In this document: one piece after another, positions 63,081 to 64,000 of the stretch
Position numbering within the stretch: the stretch's first letter is position 1
How the letters are laid out: every line of letters starts with the position of its first letter
Source of the DNA: Epiperipatus broadwayi
Lineage: Eukaryota > Onychophora > Udeonychophora > Euonychophora > Peripatidae
Reading direction: 5' to 3'
DNA: 64,000 nucleotides
Assembly (NCBI GenBank): GCA_028023455.1
Contig: JAQFVV010006275.1
Span: forward strand, 60,001-124,000
Translations under genes and position numbers: made by a program
The notes under the pieces: generated by a model
Told to the model about the DNA's origin: nothing
Databases searched by the model: none
What the model saw: the letters and a program-made list of their open reading frames with translations, nothing else

Positions 63081-63830
63081 ATTGTGCTAAATATTAGATT
63101 AAGGGCAAAAAAAAAAAAAAAACGATTTGAGTTTTTGGGTTTTTTTTCAGCTAGGAATTTTATACAAAAATTAATCGAATTAAGTTTGGCTAATAATTGG
63201 AATTTATATAATAGGAAAAAGAAATATATTGCTTTTTATAAAACGAACTAACAGGAATGAAGCAGGAATGCTAAATCTTTTAGATGTTGAGATAATACAA
63301 TCTTTCATTAATTTTATACCAATGCTTTAGATCTGGAGAGATTTAGTTTTTGACAGATAGTTTGTTTAACCAATTTAGCTAACCAGCCAATATGTTTAGT
63401 AAATAAGTAAATCAGATGAGTGTCAATATACTGATCTTATTGGAAAAAAAAAAACATGATTATAATATGGTATTATTTTCACATTTGTCATACATATTTA
63501 TTTTTATCTCTGCATTCCAAATAATTTGTTTTTCCATTTCTTTCACATCATTAAGTTTTATCTATAGTTAATATATTTAGTTTAATTCTATTTTTAAATG
63601 TAATATCAAGCAGCAAAGAAACATTTTTCTTTATTCAAAATTTATTTTCAAGTCTATTTCGACCTAGTTCTATTTATATAATACTTTGTTTTGTTTATTT
63701 TTTGATTTTATAGCAGTTCATTAGATAGTTTTTGAAACTGATAGACTCATCATTTAATGATACTATATATATTTTGCATATTTAGAATAATTATAATAAA
63801 AAAAAGTCAACTCTATTAAATAAGTAAATA
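63081..63830. other. AT-rich stretch without recognised gene
   Basis: Includes an A run of about 17 at 63106-63122; nothing classifiable otherwise. Confidence 0.5.
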
Positions 63831-64000
63831 GAAGGATTTGAACTCTGGATTTTTCAGTTTATTCATCCTGCATTCTATATCAAACACATAGCCACCCAAT
63901 GCGAAAAGATACATGATCTCCAGTATATGCATTTCATTCAGAACCAGCACTCATCAGTTGATCTGATCATAATCTCCCCACACATATATACAATATGTAT
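63831..64000 (-). repeat. family A repeat, runs off the window
   Basis: On the minus strand it has the core (catcagttgatctgatc, plus orientation, near 63952), the aaaagata.atgatct block and a B box (ggatttgaactct, plus orientation, near 63834). This copy joins the tRNA-like segment and the family A core in one continuous sequence, which helps define the consensus order. Confidence 0.75.

Overview
This is a very AT-rich eukaryotic, almost certainly metazoan, sequence. It contains long A/T homopolymers, a TTA microsatellite of about 0.5 kb, tRNA-derived SINEs with target-site duplications, decayed non-LTR retrotransposons, and relics of hAT, IS630-like, pogo-like and piggyBac-like DNA elements. 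There are no bacterial operons, ribosome-binding sites, rRNA genes or CRISPR arrays. The LINEs of the craniofacial-development-protein-2 (CFDP2)-like type, the hAT of the ZBED5/SCAND3 type and a ubiquitous repeat with a 'GATGAGTGCTGGTT' core would fit a large, repeat-rich invertebrate genome. A lophotrochozoan such as a cephalopod is my low-confidence guess. No intact host protein-coding gene is recognised, so the window looks like intergenic or very long intronic DNA. The only candidate host regulatory sequence is a CpG-richer island at about 16.1-18.1 kb with a TATA box and a possible non-coding first exon.

Layout. 0-6 kb: a hairpin element, the TTA array and a decayed jockey/CR1-like LINE (+). 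6-13.4 kb: plain AT-rich DNA with a hairpin element (8.4 kb), a piggyBac-like MITE (10.2 kb) and a LINE relic (12.4-13.3 kb, +). 13.7-20.1 kb: a cluster of one repeat family (here 'family A'), including two tandem copies and a large foldback carrying a nested insertion, around the CpG-richer island. 20-29 kb: little recognisable, with two minisatellites and a possible LTR/primer-binding-site junction at 29.44 kb. 29.6-40 kb: three LINE relics (-, +, -), a SINE, and a foldback nested in a LINE. 40.6-49.3 kb: foldbacks, a pogo-like element with TA duplication, and another family A foldback. 50.3-52.4 kb: a decayed hAT transposase (-). 54-59 kb: two SINEs and a LINE relic (-) interrupted by repeat 'C'. 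60-62.5 kb: an IS630-like transposase relic, a 21-bp-unit minisatellite and a LINE relic (+). The end returns to family A.

The most interesting signal is a shared architecture. At six places a near-perfect hairpin abuts one copy of a 12-18 bp direct repeat, while a leader of about 42-52 nt separates the hairpin's other arm from the second copy. The six loci are 1543-1734, 8347-8536, 19281-20097, 35071-35487, 40574-40852 and 48752-49259. Two belong to the same repeat family and have homologous leaders, so the leader is part of the mobile unit. One sits inside a LINE, so it is a real insertion. The hairpins at the other loci are mostly unrelated in sequence. Long duplications suggest LINE-style retroposition, whereas hairpins suggest DNA MITEs. 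This mixture is, to my knowledge, not a standard class.
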